Shown: positions 1 to 9,509 of the stretch, piece after piece
Layout of the letters: every line of letters begins with the position of its first letter
Numbering within the stretch: the stretch's first letter is position 1
NCBI RefSeq assembly: GCF_019722725.1
Contig: NZ_CP077941.1
Span: 3,410,001-3,474,000 of the forward strand
DNA from: Vreelandella profundi
Lineage (GTDB): Bacteria; Pseudomonadota; Gammaproteobacteria; Pseudomonadales; Halomonadaceae
DNA length: 64,000 nucleotides
Reading direction: 5' to 3'
The notes under the pieces: model-generated
The model's database searches: none
Told to the model about the DNA's origin: nothing
What the model saw: only the letters and a program-made list of their open reading frames with translations
Program-made: the position numbers and the translations under genes

Positions 1-2
1 TA

Positions 3-341
3 CCGTTTAGAAAGCCGCTGGTGATGGCGCGCCTGCTGACGCTATCGTTAATAGAGATTATTCGCTCTTGCTTCAACGTGAGCCGAATCATTCTCTTCGC
101 CAAGCCTAAAGGGCTGAATTCACAGTTTATTAAAGTGCCGCTGGACTTGAAGCATCCTCACGGCTTAGCGCTACTCTCGTGTCTCATTAACTCTACGCCG
201 GGTACGGTGTGGGTAGAAATCTTACCCGACACACATGATTTGGTGCTGCATGTGTTTGATCTGCACGACGCCCAATGGTGGGTCGATACCATCAAGACAC
301 GCTACGAGAAACCGTTGATTGAGATCTTCGACACTGTATAG
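3..341 (+). CDS. mrpE: Na+/H+ antiporter subunit E, 5' end outside window
   Basis: C-terminal part of an MrpE/MnhE/PhaE-family subunit of the multisubunit cation/proton antiporter in the inner membrane. The frame is open to the left edge, so the N-terminus lies outside the window; family members are about 160 residues. The visible part has the family pattern of a basic stretch after the last membrane segment (IIRSCFNVSRIIL), a PKG turn, and a soluble tail with NSTPGTVWVEI. It is followed 12 bp later by mrpF, and mrpF overlaps mrpG, so E-F-G form the end of an operon. In halophiles these antiporters extrude Na+ and support alkaline pH homeostasis. Identification rests on motif and gene order. 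Confidence 0.88.
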   Translation, partial: PFRKPLVMARLLTLSLIEIIRSCFNVSRIILFAKPKGLNSQFIKVPLDLKHPHGLALLSCLINSTPGTVWVEILPDTHDLVLHVFDLHDAQWWVDTIKTRYEKPLIEIFDTV

Positions 342-353
342 GAGCGCGCGCCC

Positions 354-632
354 ATGACGGCCCTTTTATCGTTAGCCATCAACTTCACGCTGGCGTGTAT
401 CATGCTGGCGATGATGCTATGCGTCGTGCGCCTGCTGCTTGGCCCCGCCGCGCAAGACCGGGTGCTCGCACTGGATACGCTATGGATGTGTGCAATGCTG
501 CTCGCGTTAGCGCTAGGCATGCGTTTTGGTAATCTGATTTATTTTGAAGCCGCCATGCTCATCGCCTTGACGGGTTTTGTCTCGACAGTGGCACTCACGA
601 AATTCTTAATGCGCGGCGAGGTGATCGAATGA
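354..632 (+). CDS. mrpF: Na+/H+ antiporter subunit F
   Basis: Small membrane subunit (92 residues) of the Mrp antiporter. Three hydrophobic segments are visible, with the family hallmark RLLLGPAAQDRVLALDTL between the first two, where the Asp and Arg residues are typical of MrpF. Length matches the family (about 90). Its last codons overlap mrpG by 4 bp (ATGA), which indicates translational coupling. It acts only as part of the Mrp complex. Confidence 0.93.
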   Translation: MTALLSLAINFTLACIMLAMMLCVVRLLLGPAAQDRVLALDTLWMCAMLLALALGMRFGNLIYFEAAMLIALTGFVSTVALTKFLMRGEVIE

Positions 633-1006
633 GCCCTGACTTTGACAACCTGCCCTTATGGGTCAGCCTGCCCGTCACTCTGCTGCTGGTGCTGGGCAGC
701 CTAATAGTGCTGATTGGCGCGATAGGCCTGGTACGTTTGCCGCACTTTTTTCAGCGTATTCATGGCCCGGCGATCACGGTCACCTTGGGCGCTGGCTGTA
801 TTTTAATCGCTTCAATGGTGTTCTTTACCGCGCTGCAGTCGCGCTTAGTGATTCACGAGCTGCTTATCACCGCGTTCATTTTGCTCACAGCGCCTGTCGT
901 GGCCATGCTGATTATGCGCACCGCGGTCTATCGAGACCTTCGGGCGCGCCGGCGCGACGGTAAGACAGAATCCAACGAGGTTTATCCCTTCTCACCGGAT
1001 GAGTAA
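629..1006 (+). CDS. mrpG: Na+/H+ antiporter subunit G
   Basis: Last gene of the Mrp operon (125 residues). There are three transmembrane segments and the MrpG signature GLVRLPHFFQRIHGP followed by a TLG motif. The C-terminal tail is charged and longer than the minimal family core. It overlaps mrpF by 4 bp and ends just before a short hairpin shared with the convergent ribA. Confidence 0.93.
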   Translation: MSPDFDNLPLWVSLPVTLLLVLGSLIVLIGAIGLVRLPHFFQRIHGPAITVTLGAGCILIASMVFFTALQSRLVIHELLITAFILLTAPVVAMLIMRTAVYRDLRARRRDGKTESNEVYPFSPDE

Positions 1007-1007
1007 G

Positions 1008-1022
1008 AAGGGCACAGCCCTT
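1008..1022. terminator. short hairpin between convergent mrpG and ribA
   Basis: AAGGGC-ACA-GCCCTT, a perfect 6-bp stem with a 3-base loop in the 19-bp gap between two convergent genes. T runs are minimal on both strands, so it is only a candidate bidirectional terminator. Confidence 0.35.
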
Positions 1023-1025
1023 TGC

Positions 1026-1661
1026 TTAGCCCTTACGTTCAATATCCACATCGCTGGCGTGAGTAAAATCATCCAGGGCCATCATGTGGCCAAGTTTGCC
1101 AGCTTTGGTCGAAAGATAGTGTTCGTTATGGGGGTTTAGGCCGGTCGTGATGGGCAGGCGCTCCACTACGTTTACACCGTCGCGGGTGAGCGCATCAACC
1201 TTGCGCGGGTTATTAGTCATTAAGCGTAGCGATGTAACGCCTAAGTGATTGAGCATGGGTACGCACAGGTCGTAACGGCGCATGTCAGCACCAAAGCCGA
1301 GCTGCTCGTTGGCTTCAACCGTATCGGCGCCCTGGTCTTGCAGGTTGTAAGCCCGAATTTTGTTCAAAAGCCCAATGCCGCGTCCTTCTTGGCGCAGATA
1401 AAGCAGTACGCCGCGGCCCTCTTCAGCGATGCGTTTGAGCGCCTCCTGCAGCTGGTAGCCACAGTCGCAGCGCATCGAGAACAGCGCATCGCCGGTCAAA
1501 CACTCAGAGTGCACGCGCCCAAGTACCGGCTCATCGCCGGTCACATCACCCAGCGTTAGCGCGATATGATCTTTGCCAGTAGCCTCATCTTCGAAGCCAT
1601 GCATAGTAAAAGTGGCCCAGGGCATGGGCAGTCGGGAAGCGGCAATGAAGCGAATGGTCAC
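1026..1661 (-). CDS. ribA: GTP cyclohydrolase II (riboflavin biosynthesis)
   Basis: Converts GTP to 2,5-diamino-6-ribosylamino-4-pyrimidinone 5'-phosphate, the first committed step of riboflavin synthesis, in the cytoplasm. The 211-residue length fits stand-alone RibA. Visible motifs are [11 protein letters not shown], then [10 protein letters not shown], which together supply the three zinc-binding Cys residues, [10 protein letters not shown], and the LMTNNPRK substrate-binding segment. It is monocistronic and convergent with mrpG. The 239-bp gap on its other side holds its promoter and that of hemE. I see no riboswitch-like structure there. Confidence 0.95.
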   Translation of the reverse strand: MTIRFIAASRLPMPWATFTMHGFEDEATGKDHIALTLGDVTGDEPVLGRVHSECLTGDALFSMRCDCGYQLQEALKRIAEEGRGVLLYLRQEGRGIGLLNKIRAYNLQDQGADTVEANEQLGFGADMRRYDLCVPMLNHLGVTSLRLMTNNPRKVDALTRDGVNVVERLPITTGLNPHNEHYLSTKAGKLGHMMALDDFTHASDVDIERKG

Positions 1662-1900
1662 AGGTTACCTCGTTGATTAACCAAACCAGTTAACCACACC
1701 AGTGTTGGCAAAGTAGGCAGGTATTCTATCAGGAAGCGGCGCCCGCCTCACGGTGGTTAGACGGCTAAATAGCGGAGAAAAATTGGCTGGGTGCGACGAT
1801 TTTGCCACGCGGTAAGCCGCTCTCGCGCCTATCTTCAAGTACAACTTCAAGTACAATTACCCCCATACAATGCGGGCAAATTTCTTAAGAGCAAGTGTTT

Positions 1901-3013
1901 ATGACGACTACACCGTTGAAAAATGATCGTTTTCTTCGCGCGCTGGCGCGTCAGCCCGTGGATCGCACGCCGGTATGGATGATGCGTCAGGCTGGCCGCT
2001 ATCTGCCAGAATATCGCGCCAGACGGGCCGATGCAGGTAGTTTTATGGACCTGTGCCGCAATCAAGACCTGGCCTGCGAAGTAACGCTCCAGCCGCTGGA
2101 ACGCTATCCATTGGATGCGGCTATCCTGTTTTCGGATATTTTAACCATTCCGGATGCGATGGGGCTTGGCCTGTACTTTGAAACTGGCGAAGGCCCTAAA
2201 TTTCGTAAAACAGTACGCACGCAGGCAGACGTTGACGCGCTGAGCGTGCCCGATGCCGAGCGCGACCTGGATTACGTGATGCGCGCGGTGTCGACTATTC
2301 GCCACGAGCTGAACGGGCGCATGCCGCTGATCGGGTTCTCTGGCAGCCCCTGGACACTGGCGACTTACATGGTGGAAGGCAGCTCTAGCAAAGACTTCCG
2401 CCACTTGAAAACCATGCTCTATGACACGCCAGACACTCTGCACCAGTTGCTGGATACGCTGGCGCAGTCGGTGACCGACTATCTGAATGCGCAGATTCGC
2501 GCGGGTGCCCAGGCGGTGCAGATTTTTGATACCTGGGGCGGCGCGCTTTCAACACCTGCCTACCTTGAGTTTTCGCTGCGCTATATGAAGCAGATCGTGG
2601 CGGGCCTGATCCGCGAGCACGACGGGCGCCGCGTGCCGGTGATTCTGTTCACCAAAAACGGCGGCCAGTGGCTAGAGCACATCGCCGACGCCGGTGCCGA
2701 TGCGCTGGGTATCGACTGGTCCACCGAGCTTTCCGATGCGCGCGCGCGCGTTGGTCATAAAGTGGCGCTGCAGGGCAACCTGGACCCCAACGTGCTGTTT
2801 GCCCGCCCCTCGGCAATCCGTAAAGAGGTTGCTCGCGTGCTGGAAAGCTACGGCCACGGCCCTGGCCACGTGTTTAACCTGGGCCACGGCATCAGCCAAT
2901 TTACGCAACCGGACAACGTCACCGCCTTCATGGAGGCGCTGCACGAGCTAAGCCCACAGTATCACCAGGATATCTCGAGCCCATCCAACGTCACGCACCC
3001 AGGAGCCAATTGA
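1901..3013 (+). CDS. hemE: Uroporphyrinogen decarboxylase
   Basis: Cytoplasmic haem-pathway enzyme that decarboxylates the four acetate side chains of uroporphyrinogen III to give coproporphyrinogen III. The signature [17 protein letters not shown] is near the N-terminus, followed by the [12 protein letters not shown] active-site Asp region and the late GNLDP and NLGHGI motifs. An upstream in-frame GTG (1895) exists, but the ATG at 1901 fits the family start better. The stop codon overlaps the speE start (TGATG), so the two are translationally coupled. Confidence 0.95.
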   Translation: MTTTPLKNDRFLRALARQPVDRTPVWMMRQAGRYLPEYRARRADAGSFMDLCRNQDLACEVTLQPLERYPLDAAILFSDILTIPDAMGLGLYFETGEGPKFRKTVRTQADVDALSVPDAERDLDYVMRAVSTIRHELNGRMPLIGFSGSPWTLATYMVEGSSSKDFRHLKTMLYDTPDTLHQLLDTLAQSVTDYLNAQIRAGAQAVQIFDTWGGALSTPAYLEFSLRYMKQIVAGLIREHDGRRVPVILFTKNGGQWLEHIADAGADALGIDWSTELSDARARVGHKVALQGNLDPNVLFARPSAIRKEVARVLESYGHGPGHVFNLGHGISQFTQPDNVTAFMEALHELSPQYHQDISSPSNVTHPGAN

Positions 3014-3873
3014 TGAGCGAATTACGCGACGACCAGTGGTTTACCGAAGTCTTTGATAGCCACGGCAGCGCCTTCTCACTGAAGATTTCTGAAAAGTTGC
3101 TGGACGTGCAGAGCCCGTACCAGCACCTGGAAGTCTACGCCACCGAAACCTACGGCAACTTAATGGTGCTGGATGGCTGCGTGATGCTGACCGATCGCGA
3201 TAATTTTCTTTATCACGAGATGATTGCGCACCCGGCGCTGTTTACCCATCAAGATCCTAAGCGCGTGGTGATTATTGGCGGCGGCGACTGCGGCACCTTA
3301 AAAGAAGTGCTGCGTCACCCAGGCGTTGAAAAAGTCACTCAGATCGATATTGATGAAGAAGTTACCAAAGCCTCAGAGCGCTTCTTCCCAAGCCTAGTTG
3401 AAGCCAATAGCGACCCGCGGGCCGAGCTGCTGTTCGCCGATGGCGTGAAGTGGGTCGACGATGCACCGGATGAGAGCATCGACGTGCTGATTATCGACTC
3501 CACCGACCCGGTTGGCCCCGCCGAAGGGCTGTTTAAAACCGATTTCTTAACGCGCTGCCATCGTATTTTGAAAAGCGGCGGCGTCATGGTGCAGCAGAGC
3601 GAGTCGCCGCTTTATCACAGCGGATCGATCATTCGCGAACTGCGCCACGATATGCAGGAAGCTGGCTTTGACAGCGTTGCTACGCTGCCCTTCCCACAGC
3701 CGGTTTATCCCTCAGGCTGGTGGAGCGTCACGCTGGCCGGTAAATCTATCGACGTTAATGCATTCCGCGAACAGGCAGCGGCAGAGCATAATCTACCGCT
3801 TGAGTATTACAGCATTGAGGCCCATCGTGGTGCGTTAGCGCTGCCGCCATTTATGCGTAAAGCATTCGCGTAA
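3013..3873 (+). CDS. speE: Spermidine synthase (polyamine aminopropyltransferase)
   Basis: Transfers an aminopropyl group from decarboxylated S-adenosylmethionine to putrescine. The 286-residue protein shows the N-terminal SPYQHLEV motif, the nucleotide-binding VVIIGGGDCGTLKEVLRH segment, and the catalytic IIDSTDPVGPAEGLF loop with its Asp residues. The start ATG overlaps the hemE stop and follows an AGGAG Shine-Dalgarno sequence within hemE. The link to hemE is positional; the pathways are unrelated. A weak terminator follows. Confidence 0.95.
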   Translation: MSELRDDQWFTEVFDSHGSAFSLKISEKLLDVQSPYQHLEVYATETYGNLMVLDGCVMLTDRDNFLYHEMIAHPALFTHQDPKRVVIIGGGDCGTLKEVLRHPGVEKVTQIDIDEEVTKASERFFPSLVEANSDPRAELLFADGVKWVDDAPDESIDVLIIDSTDPVGPAEGLFKTDFLTRCHRILKSGGVMVQQSESPLYHSGSIIRELRHDMQEAGFDSVATLPFPQPVYPSGWWSVTLAGKSIDVNAFREQAAAEHNLPLEYYSIEAHRGALALPPFMRKAFA

Positions 3874-3894
3874 ATTTGCGCGCTGCATTTCGCT

Positions 3895-3921
3895 AAGGCC
3901 GGCACTGCTCGGCTTTCTTTT
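3895..3921 (+). terminator. candidate Rho-independent terminator after speE
   Basis: AAGGCCG and CGGCTTT arms (one mismatch) with an 8-base loop, followed by TTTCTTTT. It lies between the speE stop and the next operon. Confidence 0.5.
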
Positions 3922-3962
3922 GCTTACGTTAACTTGCGGCCTTTCACGCTAAGGAATAATAA

Positions 3963-4973
3963 ATGAATAACGCTCGTTGGTTGGGATTAGGAATCGGAGT
4001 ATTGGTACCTGCGATGGCGATGTCCTCTACGCTGGAAACCGTTCAAGAACACGATAGCGTTCGCTGTGGCGTTAACGCTGCCCAACCGGGCTTTTCGTCC
4101 TTGGATGACGACAATCAGTACCGCGGTCTTGATACCGATGTGTGTCGAGCGATTGCCGCGGCAGTGCTAGGTGACGCTACAAAAGTAGACTTTGTGCCAC
4201 TCAACTCGGTAGAGCGCTTCACCGCACTCCAGGCCGGAGAAGTCGATGTGCTATCTCGCACGACCACTTGGACGTCCAGTCGCGACACTACCCTGGGAAT
4301 GAACTTTACCGGCGTAAGCTACTACGATGGCCAAGCTTTTATGGTCGCCAGCGATTTAGGTGTGCAAAGCGCCAAAGAGCTCGATGGTGCAGCCGTATGC
4401 ACTCAGGCCGGCACCACCAGTGAGCTTAACCTCTCTGACTACTTTCGTATTAATGGCATGAGCTATGATGCGATTGTATTCGATGCTCCCGAGCAGTCAA
4501 TTGCAGGCTTTGAAGCGGGCCGCTGCGACGTTTTAAGCTCTGATGCTTCCCAGCTGTACGCTCAGCGTATACAGCTCGCCGACCCCAATATGGCCATGGT
4601 GCTGCCCGAAATTATCTCTAAAGAACCGCTTGGCCCCGCCGTCCGCCAGGGTGATGACCAATGGTTCAATATTGTGAAATGGTCGCTATTTGCAATGCTC
4701 AATGCGGAAGAAATCGGTGTCACACAAGCCAACGTCGATGAACAGCTCAACTCCGAGAACCCCGATGTCATGCGACTGCTTGGCCAAGACAGTGATTTTG
4801 GCGAACCTATGGGCATCAACGCCGACTGGGCGTATCAAATCGTCAAACAGGTAGGCAACTACGCCGATATTTATGACCGTAATGTCGGCGCTAACTCTGA
4901 TTTCCACATTGCCCGAGGCTTAAACGCGCTGTGGAAAGACGGCGGCATTCAATACGCTCCCCCTATTCGCTAA
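3963..4973 (+). CDS. aapJ: Amino-acid ABC transporter substrate-binding protein, AapJ type (copy 1)
   Basis: Periplasmic binding protein for polar amino acids, of the AapJ/BztA family (general L-amino-acid permease). 336 residues, with an N-terminal hydrophobic segment ending near MAMSSTLE that serves as a signal peptide. Family motifs visible are VRCGVN, GLDTDVCRAIAAAVLG, SVERFTALQAGEVDVLSR and the C-terminal GGIQYAPPIR. The start has an AAGGA Shine-Dalgarno. A strong terminator separates it from the paralogue at 5215, so it can be expressed independently of the permease operon. The two copies agree closely throughout and are clearly a tandem duplication; different substrate ranges are an inference. 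Confidence 0.9.
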   Translation: MNNARWLGLGIGVLVPAMAMSSTLETVQEHDSVRCGVNAAQPGFSSLDDDNQYRGLDTDVCRAIAAAVLGDATKVDFVPLNSVERFTALQAGEVDVLSRTTTWTSSRDTTLGMNFTGVSYYDGQAFMVASDLGVQSAKELDGAAVCTQAGTTSELNLSDYFRINGMSYDAIVFDAPEQSIAGFEAGRCDVLSSDASQLYAQRIQLADPNMAMVLPEIISKEPLGPAVRQGDDQWFNIVKWSLFAMLNAEEIGVTQANVDEQLNSENPDVMRLLGQDSDFGEPMGINADWAYQIVKQVGNYADIYDRNVGANSDFHIARGLNALWKDGGIQYAPPIR

Positions 4974-5001
4974 CCCCGCACAAACCTCTCTTCGCAAGGG
5001 C

Positions 5002-5058
5002 AACATTAGTGGCTACGCACCAAAATAGAACAATCAGTAGCCACTAATGTTCTTTTTT
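5002..5058 (+). terminator. strong Rho-independent terminator between the two aapJ copies
   Basis: A perfect 15-bp inverted repeat (AACATTAGTGGCTAC and its complement) with a 20-base loop, followed by CTTTTTT. It ends transcripts of the first aapJ copy. The loop contains a GCACCAAAATAG sequence resembling half of an NtrC site. Confidence 0.85.
5017..5033 (+). promoter_or_regulatory. NtrC-like enhancer half-site upstream of the sigma-54 promoter
   Basis: CGCACCAAAATAGAACA matches the enterobacterial NtrC site TGCACCAAAATGGTGCA at 13 of 17 positions, with the left half nearly intact. It lies about 110 bp upstream of the sigma-54 promoter at 5127, the usual enhancer distance. The right half is poor, so this is a candidate only. 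Confidence 0.35.
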
Positions 5059-5126
5059 ACACCCATCCTTTCGTATAAAACGCTAATTTTGCGTTGAAAA
5101 GCGATGAAGTTACTGACATATCCTTG

Positions 5127-5143
5127 TTGGCATCTTACTTGCT
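5127..5143 (+). promoter_or_regulatory. sigma-54 promoter for the aapJQMP operon
   Basis: TTGGCATCTTACTTGCT matches the -24/-12 consensus YTGGCACG-N4-TTGCW, with GG and GC separated by exactly 10 bases. Transcription would start near 5154, leaving a leader of about 60 nt before the start codon at 5215. RpoN-dependent nitrogen control suits an amino-acid uptake operon. Confidence 0.65.
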
Positions 5144-5214
5144 AGGTTTAGTTACATGCTCCGGCATGCGTAATTCTGGGAATTCAGGATTCTAATTGAT
5201 TCAAGGGGAACTAT

Positions 5215-6240
5215 ATGTTGAATAAAAAACACCTCGTGCTACTGGCGTCTGCTGGCTCAATGACGTTAGCGGGAATAGCAACGGCTCAAGCAGACGTCTT
5301 AGAAGATACCATCGAGCGCGGGGCCGTTCAGTGTGGCGTGAGTGACGGCCTGCCTGGTTTTTCTGCACCGGATGGCGACGGTAACTGGCAAGGCCTGGAC
5401 GTTGATGTATGCCGTGCAGTCGCCGCCGCCGTTCTCGGCGATGCCGACGCGGTGAACTATATTTCACTCAACGCCGTTGAGCGTTTTACCGCGCTTCAGT
5501 CGGGCGAGGTGGATGTTCTTTCGCGCAATACCACCTGGACCACCACTCGGGATACCACCCTGGGCCTAAATTTCGCAGGGGTTAACTTCTACGACGGTAT
5601 CGGCTTTATGGTTAGCCGCGACCTGGGTCTTAACGGTGCCATGGAACTGGATGGCGCCGCTATCTGTATCCAAACGGGCACCACGACCGAACTCAACGTG
5701 GCCGATTACTTCCGCGCCAACGATATGGAATTCGACCCCATCGTTTTCGATACCTCTGAGCAAACCGTTGGCGGCTTCCAGGCCGGGCGCTGCGATGTAT
5801 TGACCTCCGACACCTCGCAGCTGGCCGCGCTACGTATCCAGCTTGACGACCCCGAAGGCGCGGTCATTCTGCCTGAAATTATTTCTAAAGAGCCGCTTGG
5901 CCCCGTCGTGCGTCAAGGCGATGACACGTGGTTTAACATCGTTAAGTGGTCGCTGTTCGCGATGATTAACGCCGAAGAATACGGCGTGACCAGCGAAAAT
6001 GCTGAAGAAATGCTCAGCTCTGAAAATCCCGACGTGGCTCGCCTGCTAGGCCAGGACGGTAACTATGGCGAAGGCATGGGCTTAGAGGCTGACTGGGCTT
6101 ACAACATTATCAGCCAGGTCGGTAACTACGCTGAAAGCTTTGAACGCAACGTCGGCATGGGCTCTCCGCTTGAAATTGAGCGCGGCGTGAACGCTCTTTG
6201 GAACGCCGGTGGCTTCCAGTACGCTCCCCCGATTCGCTAA
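5215..6240 (+). CDS. aapJ: Amino-acid ABC transporter substrate-binding protein, AapJ type (copy 2)
   Basis: Periplasmic amino-acid binding protein, 341 residues, with a signal peptide ending near IATAQA. It carries the same motif series as the copy at 3963 (VQCGVSDGLPGFS, GLDVDVCRAVAAAVLG, TALQSGEVDVLSR, QYAPPIR). This copy is immediately followed by the permease and ATPase genes and is preceded by a sigma-54-type promoter and an AAGGGGA ribosome-binding site, so it is the likely main receptor of the system. Family substrates are glutamate, aspartate, glutamine and related amino acids; the exact preference cannot be read from the sequence. Confidence 0.93.
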   Translation: MLNKKHLVLLASAGSMTLAGIATAQADVLEDTIERGAVQCGVSDGLPGFSAPDGDGNWQGLDVDVCRAVAAAVLGDADAVNYISLNAVERFTALQSGEVDVLSRNTTWTTTRDTTLGLNFAGVNFYDGIGFMVSRDLGLNGAMELDGAAICIQTGTTTELNVADYFRANDMEFDPIVFDTSEQTVGGFQAGRCDVLTSDTSQLAALRIQLDDPEGAVILPEIISKEPLGPVVRQGDDTWFNIVKWSLFAMINAEEYGVTSENAEEMLSSENPDVARLLGQDGNYGEGMGLEADWAYNIISQVGNYAESFERNVGMGSPLEIERGVNALWNAGGFQYAPPIR

Positions 6241-6339
6241 GCGTCTCGCTTGACCCCGGCCCGCCGCCCTTTTCAGATACCCCTTTCAAGGGCTAGGCGG
6301 GCCATCTGATTGACCTTCCGTGTAGCGGAGACGCCATCC

Positions 6340-7530
6340 ATGTCGGTAAGACCCAACATTCGCCCCGTCGGCCACAAGCCGCCGTTTTGGCGAGATCGCG
6401 CTAAGCGCGCGCTTATTTTCCAAATCATTTTGGTCGCCGTTGTCGCGGCTTTTCTGGCCTACATCATCCACAATACCCAAGCCAACTTAAATGCTCGGGG
6501 CATTACCACCGGCTTTGGATTTTTGAGTAACACGGCGGGCTTCGGCATTGTTCAAAGCCTGATCGATTACTCCTCGCAAAGCTCCTACGGCCGCACCTTC
6601 GTGGTTGGCTTGATCAATACGCTGCTGGTCGGCGGGCTGGGCGTCATCGCCGCGTCCATTATTGGCTTTACCGTCGGCATAGCGCGGTTGTCACCCAACT
6701 GGCTAATCGCACGCTTAGCCAACGCCTATATTGAAACTTTTCGAAACATTCCCGTGCTGCTGCAGATCTTTTTCTGGTATTTCGCGGTACTGCGCACGCT
6801 GCCCGGCGCCCGGGATAGCATGGCCTTTGGCGAAGCTTTCTTTCTGAATGTTCGCGGGCTTTATCTACCCCAGCCGCTGTTTGAATCCGGTTTTGGGCTG
6901 ATTCCCGCTACGTTTGTAGTCGCGATCATTGCCAGCATCGCACTGATTATTTGGAACAGGCGCCGTCATGAAGCCACCGGCAAACGCCTGCCCGCCGGTT
7001 TGATATCGCTGGTAATCATTTTTGGTCTGCCGCTGCTGGTGCTAATCGCCACCGGCGTGCCGGTCACCTGGGAAATGCCTGAACTGCGCGGCTTTAATTT
7101 CCGAGGCGGCATTACCATCATTCCCGAGTTCCTGGCGCTGTGGCTGGCTCTGTCGATCTATACCGCATCGTTTATCGCTGAAATTGTGCGCTCAGGTATC
7201 CAGGCTATTCCCCATGGACAGACGGAAGCGGCACAGGCACTGAGCTTGCCGCGCAAACTGGTATTACGTCTGGTGGTCATTCCACAGGCCATGCGCGTCA
7301 TCATTCCGCCGCTCACTAGCCAATATCTCAACCTGATTAAGAACTCGTCACTGGCCACCGCCATTGGCTACCCCGACCTTGTGTCGGTATTCGCCGGCAC
7401 TACGCTCAATCAGACCGGTCAGGCAATCGAAGTTATTGCCATGACCATGGCGGTTTATCTTGTCATCAGCTTGCTGGTGTCCATGTTCATGAACTGGTTC
7501 AACGCTCGCGTTGCGCTGGTTGAACGCTAG
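6340..7530 (+). CDS. aapQ: Amino-acid ABC transporter permease AapQ
   Basis: Inner-membrane permease subunit of the general L-amino-acid transporter. The protein of about 396 residues has the long insert typical of AapQ/BztB, and the EAA-loop consensus GQTEAAQALSLP near residue 295. At least eight hydrophobic segments are visible. The ATG at 6340 has an upstream GGAG; an alternative TTG at 6310 lies 10 codons upstream and is less likely. It is followed closely by aapM (15-bp gap). Confidence 0.92.
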   Translation: MSVRPNIRPVGHKPPFWRDRAKRALIFQIILVAVVAAFLAYIIHNTQANLNARGITTGFGFLSNTAGFGIVQSLIDYSSQSSYGRTFVVGLINTLLVGGLGVIAASIIGFTVGIARLSPNWLIARLANAYIETFRNIPVLLQIFFWYFAVLRTLPGARDSMAFGEAFFLNVRGLYLPQPLFESGFGLIPATFVVAIIASIALIIWNRRRHEATGKRLPAGLISLVIIFGLPLLVLIATGVPVTWEMPELRGFNFRGGITIIPEFLALWLALSIYTASFIAEIVRSGIQAIPHGQTEAAQALSLPRKLVLRLVVIPQAMRVIIPPLTSQYLNLIKNSSLATAIGYPDLVSVFAGTTLNQTGQAIEVIAMTMAVYLVISLLVSMFMNWFNARVALVER

Positions 7531-7545
7531 GCCGGAGGCGACACC

Positions 7546-8646
7546 ATGATTCACAACAAAGACACCATCCCTCAGCATCCGGCGCCCAAAGGCACGATTG
7601 GCCCGATCGCCTGGCTGCGCGGCAACCTGTTCAATGGGCCCGTCAATAGCATCTTCACGCTCTTGGGGCTGTATGTGCTGTATCTATTGGTCGTCCCCAC
7701 GATTCAATGGGCCTTTATTGATGCTGACTGGGTGGGTTCCAGCCGCGAAGACTGCTCTCGAGCAGGCGCTTGCTGGGTATTCATTAACGCGCGTTTTTCA
7801 CAGTTCATGTACGGCCTATACCCCAGCAGCGAGTACTGGCGGCCCAATATTGTGTTTGCCATGTTTGCGGCCATTATTGCCTGGATGGTCATTCCACGCC
7901 TGCCGTTTAAACGTTGGGTGGCGCTATTGGCTCTGCTGGTATTCCCGGTGATCGCCTACGTGCTTCTACACGGCGGCTACTTTGACCTGCCGCGTGTTTC
8001 AACGCATCGCTGGGGCGGTCTGATGCTGACGCTGCTATTGGCCACCGTCGGCATGGTAGGGGCACTGCCTATTGGCATTGTATTAGCGCTCGGGCGACGC
8101 TCGAACATGCCTATCGTCAAAACGTTCTGCGTGATTTTTATCGAGTTTTGGCGCGGTGTCCCACTCATCACCATTTTGTTTATGGCCTCGGTGATGCTGC
8201 CCCTGTTCCTACCTTCCGAAATCAGCGTGGATCGCCTTGTGCGTGCCCTGATCGGCTTAACGCTGTTCCAGAGTGCCTATATGGCGGAAGTTATTCGCGG
8301 CGGCCTACAGGCCATCCCTAAAGGCCAGGACGAGGCCGCAGCGGCGTTAGGTATGACCTATTGGAAACGTATGGGCCTGATCGTCATGCCTCAGGCGTTA
8401 AAAATGATGATCCCCGGCATCGTTAATACGTTTATCTCACTGTTTAAAGACACCACTTTGGTCATGATCATCGGGTTGTTTGACCTGCTGGGCATCGTGC
8501 AAGCGGCGCTTTCCGACTCGAACTGGCTGGGCTTCTCGCTTGAGGGCTATGTCTTTGCCGCATTCGTGTTCTGGATTTTCTGTTTCAGCATGTCGCGCTA
8601 TAGCCAGTACTTAGAGCGCAAGCTCAATACCGGCCATCAGCGCTAA
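7546..8646 (+). CDS. aapM: Amino-acid ABC transporter permease AapM
   Basis: Second permease subunit (366 residues), which forms a heterodimeric channel with AapQ. It has the EAA motif [18 protein letters not shown] in its C-terminal third, membrane helices, and a long N-terminal extension characteristic of AapM/BztC. The start has a GGAGG ribosome-binding site. Confidence 0.92.
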   Translation: MIHNKDTIPQHPAPKGTIGPIAWLRGNLFNGPVNSIFTLLGLYVLYLLVVPTIQWAFIDADWVGSSREDCSRAGACWVFINARFSQFMYGLYPSSEYWRPNIVFAMFAAIIAWMVIPRLPFKRWVALLALLVFPVIAYVLLHGGYFDLPRVSTHRWGGLMLTLLLATVGMVGALPIGIVLALGRRSNMPIVKTFCVIFIEFWRGVPLITILFMASVMLPLFLPSEISVDRLVRALIGLTLFQSAYMAEVIRGGLQAIPKGQDEAAAALGMTYWKRMGLIVMPQALKMMIPGIVNTFISLFKDTTLVMIIGLFDLLGIVQAALSDSNWLGFSLEGYVFAAFVFWIFCFSMSRYSQYLERKLNTGHQR

Positions 8647-8705
8647 CGCCGCTTCCCACTTTTTTAACATCCGTTTTAACACCCGATTTTGAGCAGGATG
8701 ACAAC

Positions 8706-9467
8706 ATGACACAAGCAGCCACCAACGCTTCTGACCTGATGGTCGAGATGCGCAACGTCAACAAGTGGTACGGCGATTTCCACGTACTGCGTGATATCTA
8801 TCTGGAAGTAAAACGCGGCGAGCGTATCGTGGTATGCGGCCCTTCGGGCTCAGGAAAATCAACGTTAATTCGCTGCATCAACCATCTTGAAGAGCATCAA
8901 AAAGGTGAAATCGTGGTGGGCGGCATACCGCTTACCCAGGATGTGAAACGCATCGAGCAGATTCGCCGCAGTGTCGGCATGGTATTCCAGCACTTCAATT
9001 TGTTCCCACATCTAACGGTACTGGAAAACTGCTGTATCGCACCGATGTGGGTACAAAAGAAGCCGCGCAAAGAGGCCGAAGCACTGGCGATGGAGTACCT
9101 AGAGCGGGTGCGCATTGCCGAGCAGGCCACTAAGTATCCGGGACAGCTTTCAGGCGGCCAGCAGCAGCGTGTGGCGATTGCCCGCTCGCTGTGTATGCAT
9201 CCCGACGTGATGCTGTTTGACGAGCCTACCTCTGCACTTGACCCTGAGATGATCAAGGAAGTACTCGACGTTATGGTCGAGCTTGCGGAAGAAGGCATGA
9301 CCATGATCTGTGTTACTCACGAAATGGGCTTCGCCAAAAAAGTGGCTGACCGGGTGATCTTTATGGACCAAGGGCAAATTATAGAAGAGAACGCGCCTGA
9401 ACCCTTTTTCAACAACCCCCAGTCAGAGCGGACCCAGCTGTTCTTAAGCCAGATTTTGGGCCACTAG
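8706..9467 (+). CDS. aapP: Amino-acid ABC transporter ATP-binding protein AapP
   Basis: Cytoplasmic ATPase (253 residues) that powers the Aap importer. Walker A is GPSGSGKST, the signature is [15 protein letters not shown], Walker B is [12 protein letters not shown], and the switch His is in VTHEMGFA. It is the last gene of the aapJQMP operon. The next gene runs in the opposite direction. Confidence 0.95.
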   Translation: MTQAATNASDLMVEMRNVNKWYGDFHVLRDIYLEVKRGERIVVCGPSGSGKSTLIRCINHLEEHQKGEIVVGGIPLTQDVKRIEQIRRSVGMVFQHFNLFPHLTVLENCCIAPMWVQKKPRKEAEALAMEYLERVRIAEQATKYPGQLSGGQQQRVAIARSLCMHPDVMLFDEPTSALDPEMIKEVLDVMVELAEEGMTMICVTHEMGFAKKVADRVIFMDQGQIIEENAPEPFFNNPQSERTQLFLSQILGH

Positions 9468-9509
9468 CCAATTGGCGAATATGCATGCTTTTTGACGCCT
9501 ATATTTCGC

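Noticed and set aside
3874..3962. Sigma-54 promoter before the first aapJ copy (CGGCTTTCTTTTGCTT)
   Set aside because: The GG-GC spacing is 9, not 10, and it overlaps the better-explained terminator of speE.
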